DNA of 64,000 nucleotides from Clostridium sp. (GTDB lineage: Bacteria; Bacillota; Clostridia; Lachnospirales; Lachnospiraceae): the NCBI GenBank assembly GCA_023664325.1, contig JAMPFS010000006.1, positions 22,690-86,689 on the forward strand. Reading direction: 5' to 3'. Under the pieces are notes generated by a model, which made no database searches, had not been told where the DNA came from, and saw nothing but the letters and a program-made list of their open reading frames with translations. Below, one piece after another: positions 43,728 through 51,374 of the stretch (its first letter is position 1; each line of letters begins with the position of its first letter). The translations under genes were made by a program, and so were the position numbers.

Positions 43728-45253
43728 ATATAGATTACATAATCGTCCAGGCTGGCGGCAAAGGCACCAGAATGGAGCATTTAACAGCCAATAAACCAAA
43801 ATGTTTAGTACCGGTGAATAATCTGCCGATGCTGTTTCATTTATTTCGGAAATACCCGGATAAGAAATTCATTGTCATTGGTGATTACAAATGTGATGTT
43901 TTGCGGGAATACCTCAAGACATTTGCGAAGGTTTCCTATCTTTTGATAGATGCAGGAGGATGCAGCGGAACCTGTGCAGGGTTAAAACAGGCGGTGGAAT
44001 ATATTCCAAAGGACAGGGGATTTATGCTAATCTGGTCGGATCTGGTTCTGCCGGAGGACTTTGAACTGCCGCAGGAATTTACAGTGGAAAGTGGACAGCC
44101 GGCAGACAGGGATTATATCGGGCTTTCCGGGGATTTTAAGTGCCGCTGGAAATACGAAAACGGCATATTTGAGGAGGAGGCATCCATAGAGAGGGGGGTG
44201 GCAGGCTTCTTTATATTCCACAATAAGGATTTGCTGGAAAGAGTTCCCGAAGAGGGTGAATTTGTCCGCTGGTTAAAAGAGCAGAACGTGAAACCAAAGG
44301 AACTGGTTTTAAGGAAGACAAAGGAATATGGATTGATTTCTGAATATAGAAAGCTGATACAGGAAAAATGCCGACCGTTTAACCGGATGACTGTTGAGGG
44401 AGACCGTATTCGGAAAGAAGGAATTGATGAGCAGGGAAAAAAACTGGCAGTCCGGGAGAAAGCATGGTATCAGCATGTGGAATCTCTTGGGTATGACCGG
44501 ATTCCGAAGATATACAGCTACGAACCTTTTGTAATGGAGAAGGTAACAGGAAAAAATGTATATGAATATGAAGAACTTTCCTATGAACAGAAAAAAGAGG
44601 TGCTGACAGGGATCATGGATAACCTGAAGTTTCTTCATTCACTGGGAGAACAGGAAACAGATTATTTCAGTATCAAGGAAACTTATATTGATAAGACCTT
44701 TGACCGTTTAGAGAAAATAAGGGATCTGATTCCTTTTGGCAGGGATCGGTTTATTCGGATTAACGGAAGAAATTGCAGAAATGTATTCTTTTACCAGAAG
44801 GAGCTGGAAAAGAGGCTGTATCATTACAGGGCGGATAAATTTCAGCTGATACATGGTGACTGTACTTTTTCCAATATGATGCTGAAAGAAGATTTGAGTC
44901 TGGTATTGATTGATCCAAGAGGATATTTTGGAGCCGTGGAGCTGTATGGTGATCCCGCATATGACTGGGCAAAATTATATTATTCCTTGATGGGAAATTA
45001 TGACCGGTTTAACCTGAAACAGTTCCGGCTGGATATAGAAGAATCGGAAGTGAAACTTAAGATAGAATCCAACGGATGGGAGAAGTTGGAACCGGTATTT
45101 TTTGAACAGCTAAAAGGGGAAGCAGAACCGGAGGATATCAAACTGCTGCATGCGATTATATGGCTGGCATTAACGACTTATGCATGGGAAGATTATGATT
45201 CCATTTGTGGGGCATTTTATAACGGGCTGTACTATCTGGAAGAAGTATTGTAA
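43724..45253 (+). CDS. Bifunctional sugar nucleotidyltransferase-kinase fusion
   Basis: A 509-residue two-domain protein. Residues 1-230 form a LicC/HddC-like nucleotidyltransferase: VQAGGKGTRMEHLTANKPK (NTP-binding G-x-G-T-R-M and the conserved Lys), then MLIWSDLVLPEDF with the metal-binding Asp. Residues about 245-509 form an aminoglycoside/choline kinase-like domain with the Brenner motif LIHGDCTFSNMML near residue 376 and metal-binding VLIDPRG. Such fusions occur in capsule loci and would phosphorylate and then NMP-activate a sugar, polyol or aminoalcohol. The neighbouring isomerase and HAD phosphatase argue for a sugar-phosphate route. Confidence 0.85.
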   Translation: MNIDYIIVQAGGKGTRMEHLTANKPKCLVPVNNLPMLFHLFRKYPDKKFIVIGDYKCDVLREYLKTFAKVSYLLIDAGGCSGTCAGLKQAVEYIPKDRGFMLIWSDLVLPEDFELPQEFTVESGQPADRDYIGLSGDFKCRWKYENGIFEEEASIERGVAGFFIFHNKDLLERVPEEGEFVRWLKEQNVKPKELVLRKTKEYGLISEYRKLIQEKCRPFNRMTVEGDRIRKEGIDEQGKKLAVREKAWYQHVESLGYDRIPKIYSYEPFVMEKVTGKNVYEYEELSYEQKKEVLTGIMDNLKFLHSLGEQETDYFSIKETYIDKTFDRLEKIRDLIPFGRDRFIRINGRNCRNVFFYQKELEKRLYHYRADKFQLIHGDCTFSNMMLKEDLSLVLIDPRGYFGAVELYGDPAYDWAKLYYSLMGNYDRFNLKQFRLDIEESEVKLKIESNGWEKLEPVFFEQLKGEAEPEDIKLLHAIIWLALTTYAWEDYDSICGAFYNGLYYLEEVL

Positions 45254-45358
45254 AGCATTGAGAGAAATTTATCAGGATAGCTGTGAAATTCCCGGCTTTA
45301 CAAGTGCAAAACGGGATTTTGCGGCTGTCTAATTTATTATGAAAAGAGGAACAGAATT

Positions 45359-45952
45359 ATGATTAAATATTTTGAAGATACCGTGGGAATCATTGATGAT
45401 TCACTGCACAGTATTTCGATGGACACCTTTAACCGGCTCGTGGAGCAGACGACAGAGGCATTAAAACGGGGAAACAAAGTAGTTGTTTCCGGTCTGGGAA
45501 AGAATGTGCCGATTTGTGACAAATTTGTAGGTTCCATGCTGTCACTGGGATTAAATGCTAATTTTTTACATACAAATTCGGCTGTACATGGAGATATGGG
45601 AATGGTACAAAGCGGAGATCTTGTTATTATCCTGACAAAAAGCGGTTCCACCAAAGAGTCCGTTTATCTGGCAGAACTTTTAAAGCAGAGGGAGAATGTG
45701 AATTTGTGGCTGCTGACCTTTCAGCAAAAAAGTAAATTGGTAGATATGATTGGAACAGAGAAAAGCCTTGTCATAGATATGGAGCATGAAGGGGATATGT
45801 GGGATATTATGCCGAATAATTCAACAACACTGAATTTGATCGTGTTACAGGCAGTTGTCATGGAAGTAGCAAAGAAGATGAATCTGTCGCTGGATGATTT
45901 TAAACGGAATCATCCGGGTGGAGCAATCGGGGAGAAGTTAAGTCATGTATGA
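45359..45952 (+). CDS. KdsD/KpsF-like SIS-domain sugar phosphate isomerase
   Basis: A 197-residue SIS protein. VVVSGLGKNVPICDKFVGSM, HGDMGMVQSGDLVIILTKSG and STKESVYLAELLK mark the sugar-isomerase fold, and the end NHPGGAIGEKL is the signature of arabinose 5-phosphate isomerases. The two CBS domains of KdsD are absent. KdsD converts ribulose 5-phosphate to arabinose 5-phosphate. As a Gram-positive organism should not need Kdo, the product is likely channelled into another activated sugar by the adjacent kinase-nucleotidyltransferase and HAD genes. AAGAGGAAC precedes the ATG. Confidence 0.85.
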   Translation: MIKYFEDTVGIIDDSLHSISMDTFNRLVEQTTEALKRGNKVVVSGLGKNVPICDKFVGSMLSLGLNANFLHTNSAVHGDMGMVQSGDLVIILTKSGSTKESVYLAELLKQRENVNLWLLTFQQKSKLVDMIGTEKSLVIDMEHEGDMWDIMPNNSTTLNLIVLQAVVMEVAKKMNLSLDDFKRNHPGGAIGEKLSHV

Positions 45953-46322
45953 TCTTGTTATATCATCATTAAACCATACATGGATACTGGATTTGGATGG
46001 AACGGTTGTCCGGCATAATGGTTATAAATTGGATGGAAAAGATACCCTGCTGCCGGGAGTCAAAGAATTTTTTGCACAGATACCGGAAGGAGACAGGATT
46101 CTTTTCTTAACATCCAGAGAAGAACAGTACAAATCTTTAACAGAGAGTTTCCTCAAAGAAAACCAGATACGTTATGACCATATCATTTATGGTGTTCCTT
46201 ATGGAGAACGGATTCTGATAAATGACAGCAAACCAAGCGGATTGGAGATGGCAAAATGTTTGTGCCTTAAAAGGGATGAAGGATTAATAGATGTAAAGAT
46301 CGTAGTGGATGAGAAACTGTAA
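45945..46322 (+). CDS. Small HAD-family phosphatase
   Basis: A 125-residue HAD protein: motif I WILDLDGTVVRHNGY, motif II FLTSREEQY, an acidic motif IV-like ERILINDSKPSG. The size and lack of cap resemble GmhB-like and polynucleotide-kinase-phosphatase-like enzymes that act on sugar bisphosphates. The ATG overlaps the end of the isomerase gene by eight bases, so translation is coupled. It is the last gene of the polysaccharide operon, followed by a hairpin. Confidence 0.82.
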   Translation: MYDLVISSLNHTWILDLDGTVVRHNGYKLDGKDTLLPGVKEFFAQIPEGDRILFLTSREEQYKSLTESFLKENQIRYDHIIYGVPYGERILINDSKPSGLEMAKCLCLKRDEGLIDVKIVVDEKL

Positions 46323-46374
46323 ACGATATAACAGACTGGCGCATGTGGCAGCATATATAAAAGTTTAATGTTAA

Positions 46375-46402
46375 GAAGCACATCCGGGAATCGGATGCGC
46401 TT
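46375..46402. terminator. Terminator between the polysaccharide operon and the Rpn gene
   Basis: AAGCACATCCG pairs with CGGATGCGCTT (one mismatch) over a five-base loop, between convergent genes. Confidence 0.65.
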
Positions 46403-46424
46403 CCCTTACAAGATACCTGGTTGC

Positions 46425-47321
46425 TTATATTCCATATTCCTTATACAGTTCTTCAAGGTAAGCGGCATCGTTGGCAGCCTTTTCGATTAAATCGGATCGT
46501 CCGTCTTTTATAAGCTTTTGAAAGAGTTGGAGAGCCTGTTTTTCACCTTCCCGTAATCCGGTCTCCATGCCCTCACGTTTGCCTTTTGCGATAGCGGAAG
46601 CCATGTCTCGTTCATAGCGTTCCCTTGCCTCGCATTGAAGTTTGATTTTTTCGTCATCCGTCAGTTCGTGGAGTGTAACAACCGTATCCTTGATATCCGA
46701 ATTTTTCATTGCCAACATTTTTAATTCCTCCCATGTGGTGGCTTTAAAAAGCCTGGCCCAAAAGTATAAATCATCGGGTTTCTTTTCAATAGAATCATCT
46801 TCCATTGATTTTAAGTTTAACATACGCAGGCTCAATTTGTCACTATATATTTCGTGATTTTTCACATTCATCAGCTTGTATTCCGAGTAAAATTCCGGTG
46901 TCAGGCCAGGAAGGTTGAAATCAACGATTCCGATATGGATTGTGGCATGTATATTGGAATAAATATCCCCCTTTTGAAGCTGGTCAAAGGTGCGGCAAAG
47001 ATAGGTGATGGAACGTTCCGGCCAGTCGCCGAAATCATTTACCTGCATTTCAATGTTGATGAATTCGTTATGGTTCAAACGAAGATGAAGGTCTAATACA
47101 CAGGTTTTCTCATCAATGGTTTCGCCGAGGATTATGGGGTTAAGAATGGTAACTTCACGGATGCTTCCTCTTGTCAGACCGAGCAGTGCGCATAAGAGTC
47201 CTTTCAACGCATTTTGATTCTTTTGGAAGACTGAACGAAACATATAATCATTCGTCAGTGTGTACGGGAGTTTTCCGCTGGGAAGATTTAAAAAGTTATG
47301 ATTTGTAGTCTGTTTTGCCAT
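46425..47321 (-). CDS. Rpn-family PD-(D/E)XK nuclease/putative transposase
   Basis: A 298-residue protein of the Rpn/PF12784 family. LPYTLTNDYMFRSVFQKNQN is the characteristic start, CVLDLHLRLNHNEFINIEMQV supplies the metal-binding Asp and an E-x-Q version of the nuclease motif, and SITYLCRTFDQLQKGD follows. Rpn proteins are recombination-promoting nucleases, some linked to phage defence. The C-terminus is a Lys/Glu-rich helix. AAAGGAGG precedes the start. It is paralogous to 51375-52310 on the same strand, and the two bracket glf and the GHKL cassette. Confidence 0.9.
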   Translation of the reverse strand: MAKQTTNHNFLNLPSGKLPYTLTNDYMFRSVFQKNQNALKGLLCALLGLTRGSIREVTILNPIILGETIDEKTCVLDLHLRLNHNEFINIEMQVNDFGDWPERSITYLCRTFDQLQKGDIYSNIHATIHIGIVDFNLPGLTPEFYSEYKLMNVKNHEIYSDKLSLRMLNLKSMEDDSIEKKPDDLYFWARLFKATTWEELKMLAMKNSDIKDTVVTLHELTDDEKIKLQCEARERYERDMASAIAKGKREGMETGLREGEKQALQLFQKLIKDGRSDLIEKAANDAAYLEELYKEYGI

Positions 47322-47628
47322 ATAGGCCTCCTTTGTGGTATTAAGTTTATTGGTGGCATTGTGGTTTTGGATTTGCGACGAAGATATTTCGTAGTTATAC
47401 TAGTTAACCTTAGTATTTGCCGAAGGCAAATGCTTAGTTTAACTGCATATACCGCGGTAAAATATTGAATTCGGCAATTAATTTCGTTCGCGAGTATACA
47501 AACTGGAAAAATTGAAAAAATGAAATGTACAAAGACACATAAAAAAACAAGACACTATTAATTTTATTATGAAAATGTGTCAAAAAAGTGTTTTGTGCAA
47601 AAAATTTTAATTGATAGGAGAATAGAAT
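47322..47628. other. 307-base intergenic region between Rpn gene and glf
   Basis: Contains short palindromes, among them ATTTGCC-GAA-GGCAAAT near 47416-47432 between two direct copies of CTTAGT, and GACACAT (47534-47540)/ATGTGTC (47575-47581), just before glf. No gene is visible. It should hold the divergent promoters of the Rpn gene and glf. Confidence 0.4.
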
Positions 47629-48741
47629 ATGTATGATTATTTAGTTGTAGGAGCAGGATTATATGGTTCTGTCTTTGCCCATGAAGCAAAGATGAAGGGG
47701 AAGTCTGTCTTAGTGATTGATAAAAGACCGAACATTGCAGGGAATGTATATACAGAAGCTATAGAGGGTATTCATGTTCACAAATATGGTGCGCATATTT
47801 TCCACACAAACAATCAAAAAGTATGGGAGTATGTAAACCAATTTGCTGTTTTCAATCGGTTTACGAACAGCCCTGTTGCAAACTATAAGGGAGAATTATA
47901 CAGCCTCCCATTCAATATGTACACATTTAATCAAATGTGGGGTGTTACGATTCCGAAAGAAGCTGCGGCAAAGATTGAAGAACAGAGAAAAGAAATCAAG
48001 GGGGAACCCCGCAATTTGGAGGAACAGGCTGTTTCGTTAGTAGGTCGTGACATCTATGAAAAACTGGTAAAAGGTTATACCGAAAAACAGTGGGGGCATG
48101 ACTGCAGGGAACTCCCTGCATTTATTATTAAGAGACTGCCGGTGAGGCTTACTTTCGATAACAACTATTTTAATGCACTCTATCAGGGGATTCCCATCGG
48201 AGGCTATACGAAAATGGTGGAGAAAATGCTGGCAGGAATTGAAGTCCGCCTGAATGTGGATTATCTCGAACATAAAGAAGAATATGATGCAATGGCGGAG
48301 AAAGTGGTATATACAGGTCCAATCGATGCTTATTTTGCATATCGGTTGGGAACACTGGAATACCGTTTGGTCCGTTTTGAGACAGAAGTGCTGAATCAGC
48401 CGAATTTTCAGGGAAATGCTGCTGTAAATTATACAGACAGGGAAACCCCGTGGACAAGGATTATTGAACATAAATGGTTTGAATTTGGAAAAGATGAGGC
48501 AGGCAACGATTTACCCAAAACGATTATCAGCCGGGAGTATTCCTCTGAGTGGAAACCGGGGGATGAGCCGTATTATCCGGTAAATGATGTGAAGAATGGA
48601 ATTTTGTACCGGCAGTACAAAGAGCTTGCAGATGCAGAATCGAAAGTAATATTTGGCGGACGTTTAGGGGAATACAAATATTACGATATGGATGCAACGA
48701 TTGCGGCAGCCTTAGATATGTGCAAAATTGAGTTGGGTTAG
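47629..48741 (+). CDS. glf: UDP-galactopyranose mutase
   Basis: A 370-residue flavoenzyme converting UDP-galactopyranose to UDP-galactofuranose, the donor for galactofuranose in cell-surface glycans. The FAD-binding start YDYLVVGAGLYGSVFAHEA with GxGxxG and the conserved RPNIAGNVYTE are plain, as are YGAHIFHTNNQKVWEYV, NMYTFNQMWGV, YTEKQWG, and the C-terminal EYSSEWKPGDEPYYPVND. Length matches the family. AGGAG precedes the ATG at 47629. It extends the function of the polysaccharide locus although the Rpn gene separates it from the main operon. Confidence 0.97.
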   Translation: MYDYLVVGAGLYGSVFAHEAKMKGKSVLVIDKRPNIAGNVYTEAIEGIHVHKYGAHIFHTNNQKVWEYVNQFAVFNRFTNSPVANYKGELYSLPFNMYTFNQMWGVTIPKEAAAKIEEQRKEIKGEPRNLEEQAVSLVGRDIYEKLVKGYTEKQWGHDCRELPAFIIKRLPVRLTFDNNYFNALYQGIPIGGYTKMVEKMLAGIEVRLNVDYLEHKEEYDAMAEKVVYTGPIDAYFAYRLGTLEYRLVRFETEVLNQPNFQGNAAVNYTDRETPWTRIIEHKWFEFGKDEAGNDLPKTIISREYSSEWKPGDEPYYPVNDVKNGILYRQYKELADAESKVIFGGRLGEYKYYDMDATIAAALDMCKIELG

Positions 48742-48747
48742 CAAAGG

Positions 48748-48769
48748 GGCAGCTACTATATAAGCTGCC
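48748..48769 (+). terminator. Hairpin after glf
   Basis: GGCAGCT pairs with AGCTGCC over an eight-base loop just after the glf stop. No T-run, so its function is uncertain. Confidence 0.35.
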
Positions 48770-48840
48770 TAAACGGTAAAGCCCTGGTTAAAAATGAGTT
48801 GTGTGGGAACGTGGCTTGGAATGAAAAGGTTATCAGAATC

Positions 48841-48883
48841 ACAACAAACCTGAAATATTTCGTGAATATTTCAGGTTTGTTGT
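48841..48883. terminator. Perfect 19-bp-stem hairpin before the GHKL cassette
   Basis: 48841-48859 and 48865-48883 are exact reverse complements with a five-base loop. It is followed by TTTACG rather than a long T-run. It may stop transcription from glf, or be a remnant or regulatory element of the cassette. Confidence 0.55.
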
Positions 48884-48910
48884 TTACGTATATTAAAAAA
48901 TTTGTTATAA

Positions 48911-48940
48911 TTGACGACATATTTATCATTAAAACATAAT
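48911..48940 (+). promoter_or_regulatory. Putative promoter of the GHKL cassette
   Basis: TTGACG (48911-48916) and CATAAT (48935-48940), 18-base spacing. No match to consensus beyond these boxes. Confidence 0.4.
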
Positions 48941-48996
48941 AATTATATGGTATTTTTAACCGTTTTATACTGGAAGATAGGTTACATGATATAAGT

Positions 48997-50364
48997 GTGG
49001 TGCATATTTTGAAAAATAAGGGAAAACATAGAGAACGGCTTTACGAATTAAGATATAGAAATAAACTTGAACGTTGTAAGAAAAGGCGGAAGGGAAAGCG
49101 CATGGTCGGCATTCATGCATGTTCCGATTGTGGATTGGAGAGTAATATCGTCGGTGCTGACTACATGAAAGTTATGACACATTTGTCTAAAAAACAGTTT
49201 GGCTTGTCTCCGTTCTTATGCCATACAGGAAAAAGGGAAATAATAACGATACCTGAAGTGTTTTCTATATCAGAGAACCCGGAAACGGTTATAAAAATAT
49301 TACGGCGCATTTATACAATAGGAAAAGAGAAGAAAACAACGGAATTGATATTTGACCATGAAAATTGCAAGAGTTTGGGTTTATCTGCAAGCACCATGTT
49401 AGATATTATTGTTTTGGCTGTTGACCGGTATAGGCAGACAATCCGCCATCCGATCGAATATGGAGGTACCATTCCCCGTGACGAGCTGGCAAAAGATATT
49501 TTATTAGCAAGTGGTCTTCCGTATCATTTAAATGCGGAATATTATGCGCAGGTCAATCAGGAACAAATGGAATGTTTTGAAACGGTTAAAGGTGTCTATG
49601 ATATAGAAGCTAATAAAGCTGATAAAACTGCCACAGATATGACATTGTATTTTAACAGGTGCCTTAAAACTCAAAATTATGAATTGAACGAGCATGGATT
49701 AAATCTTCTGAGTACGATGCTTGGTGAAGTAATTGGCAATTGCGAAATCCATGGTGGCGAGGGTTCGACATGGTATACACAGGGACATTATCAAATACAG
49801 GAGGGGAATCCCTATGGGGAAATGCAGTTGTTATTTCTAAACATAGGATCTACAATTTATGATGGTTTAAAGCATGAAGCCAGCGAAGAAACGCAACGCA
49901 GGTTAGAATATATTCTAAAGCGGCAATACAGAAATATTTCTGGTGATTGGGATGAAGAGATGATATATACTGTTTTTGCATTGCAGGAGGGTATTAGCCG
50001 ATTGCGCGATGGAAATATAAAAGGATACTCTAAACGGGGAACAGGAACGGTTAATCTAATTGAATTATTTTATGATATAGGTGAATGTGATAATGGGTTA
50101 AAACCTAAAATGTCTATACTATCAGGGGCTACTCAAATTATTTTTGATGAACGGTATAAGCTCACGGATGTAAATTTTAAAAACGATATGGCATTTGGAA
50201 GTGGTAATAGAAAAATAATTGCATTTAATTGTGATAATGACATATACCAGCGTGCTGATAATAAGAATGTAAAAAAATTGAAAGAATATTTTCCAGGTAC
50301 TGCAATTTCACTAAGATTTTACTTGGATAGTCGTTATATTGAAAAAAGAAAGGCGGGAAAATAA
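48997..50364 (+). CDS. GHKL-type ATPase with possible STAS-like N-terminal region
   Basis: A 455-residue protein not assigned to a named family. Residues 1-35 are strongly basic (KNKGKHRERLYELRYRNKLER and CKKRRKGKR). Residues about 80-150 have an alternating beta-alpha pattern resembling STAS domains (TTELIFDHENCKSLGLSAS, IIVLAVDRYR). A GHKL ATPase follows: N-box GEVIGNCEIHGG near residue 244, and G2-like KRGTGTVNLIELFYDIG near 346; the G1 box is divergent (LNIGSTIYDGL). No histidine kinase H-box. The start is GTG at 48997; ATG 49102, with GGAAGGGA before it, is a good alternative. The downstream gene begins one base after its stop. Confidence 0.75.
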   Translation: MVHILKNKGKHRERLYELRYRNKLERCKKRRKGKRMVGIHACSDCGLESNIVGADYMKVMTHLSKKQFGLSPFLCHTGKREIITIPEVFSISENPETVIKILRRIYTIGKEKKTTELIFDHENCKSLGLSASTMLDIIVLAVDRYRQTIRHPIEYGGTIPRDELAKDILLASGLPYHLNAEYYAQVNQEQMECFETVKGVYDIEANKADKTATDMTLYFNRCLKTQNYELNEHGLNLLSTMLGEVIGNCEIHGGEGSTWYTQGHYQIQEGNPYGEMQLLFLNIGSTIYDGLKHEASEETQRRLEYILKRQYRNISGDWDEEMIYTVFALQEGISRLRDGNIKGYSKRGTGTVNLIELFYDIGECDNGLKPKMSILSGATQIIFDERYKLTDVNFKNDMAFGSGNRKIIAFNCDNDIYQRADNKNVKKLKEYFPGTAISLRFYLDSRYIEKRKAGK

Positions 50365-50365
50365 A

Positions 50366-50707
50366 ATGGCAACAGATATTAAAATATCACCTTACCGTAG
50401 AAGTGGTGCAAAGATTTTTACCAGTAGGGATAATGGAATCAATGCACGTTCAGAATTAGATTTGGATGCTTTGGATCAGAAGTCGGAAATAATTAATGTA
50501 TTGATTCCTTCGGATACATGGAGTATCAATCCTTCCTTTTTTGGCGGATTATTTGAAGACAGCATAAAATTTTATGGGGATGCCTTTGAAACACATTATA
50601 TTTTTTTATACAATGATAAATCGGTTTTAAATGAAGCTCTGAAAAAGAATATTGAAAATAATATTAATTATGTCCGGCGTAGTATGAATGAAGGTGATGT
50701 AGGTTGA
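50366..50707 (+). CDS. STAS-like DUF4325-type protein
   Basis: A 113-residue protein. GGCGGG precedes the ATG at 50366. The core INVLIPSDTWSINPSFFGGLFEDSIKFYG (quoted in part) followed by ETHYIFLYNDKSVLNEAL resembles the DUF4325/STAS-like fold. STAS-type proteins bind partner switches and anti-sigma-like GHKL ATPases, which fits the upstream gene. The last residues encode a long Asn/Asp-rich helix. It overlaps the third gene by four bases, so the cassette is translationally coupled. Confidence 0.72.
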   Translation: MATDIKISPYRRSGAKIFTSRDNGINARSELDLDALDQKSEIINVLIPSDTWSINPSFFGGLFEDSIKFYGDAFETHYIFLYNDKSVLNEALKKNIENNINYVRRSMNEGDVG

Positions 50708-51231
50708 GTTGGTCACTTGTATTGGAGGGATTAGGCAATATATCTAATGTAGCAGCAACGGGTTTAGCAGCGTATAGTATTGTGATTACCATCAAAGAAT
50801 ATAACCGCATCAAGAAGACAGAACAGGAGCAAATGCTTTCGGCTCAGCAAATGCTTTGGTATAATGAAATTGCATTGCAGGATATCGTAAAAGCGTTGAA
50901 TGTTTTTATTGAGCATTCCAACCAAACAATTCATGATATATCGTATGATAAACCAATTGATAATGAAAAGGGAAAAATTTTATATTCAAAAATTGCAGAG
51001 GAGTGCAGTGTTATCAATGAAAGGCTTATGGGAATGAAAATTTTCGACTATCAATTATATAGAAAATGTGATAGGGTGTTACAGGAAATTCTTGATCAAT
51101 ATGCAAATATAGTTGAAAGCTTAGTGGAAAAACGGTATTCGTTATATGCAGAACTGTCATCAATTCAAAAATGTAAAGTCGAAATAATGGCATTTCTTTA
51201 TGAATATGGCAAACGGTTAACGAACTCTTAG
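50704..51231 (+). CDS. Membrane-anchored helical protein, third gene of the cassette
   Basis: A 175-residue protein of unknown function. The start is TTG at 50704 overlapping the preceding TGA, with AAGGTG upstream. A single hydrophobic N-terminal segment (LGNISNVAATGLAAYSIVITI, about residues 10-30) is followed by a long helix (YNRIKKTEQEQMLSAQQMLW), then a helical cytoplasmic-like domain. The layout recalls small membrane effectors or membrane anchors in sensor-effector defence cassettes, but no effector motif is visible. Confidence 0.68.
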   Translation: MSWSLVLEGLGNISNVAATGLAAYSIVITIKEYNRIKKTEQEQMLSAQQMLWYNEIALQDIVKALNVFIEHSNQTIHDISYDKPIDNEKGKILYSKIAEECSVINERLMGMKIFDYQLYRKCDRVLQEILDQYANIVESLVEKRYSLYAELSSIQKCKVEIMAFLYEYGKRLTNS

Positions 51232-51243
51232 ATAAGGCTTTAT

Positions 51244-51267
51244 GGGAGTCTGCTTTGACAGGCTCCC
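51244..51267 (+). terminator. Hairpin after the cassette
   Basis: GGGAGTCTG pairs with CAGGCTCCC (one G-T pair) over six bases, 13 bases after the third gene. No T-run. Confidence 0.5.
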
Positions 51268-51374
51268 TGATGCCGGTGTTATGCTATAATTTATCAGTGG
51301 TTTGAAGCATCCGATATGGGAGCTGATTGCATGAACCGGGTGCGATTAACAGCCTCACATGCCTAAGATCACTG

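Noticed and set aside
45258..45332. A short open frame (ALREIYQDSCEIPGFTSAKR...) between the fusion gene and the isomerase gene.
   Set aside because: It looks coding-like but is only about 25 codons, has no good start or ribosome binding site and no recognised homologue. A gene remnant is possible but not supported.
47400..47500. CRISPR-like short repeats in the Rpn-glf spacer.
   Set aside because: The repeats are short palindromes of differing sequence without regular spacing, and no cas gene is nearby.
49620..49780. Calling the GHKL gene a histidine kinase.
   Set aside because: No H-box, no dimerisation helix pair and no response regulator are present; only the ATPase boxes fit.
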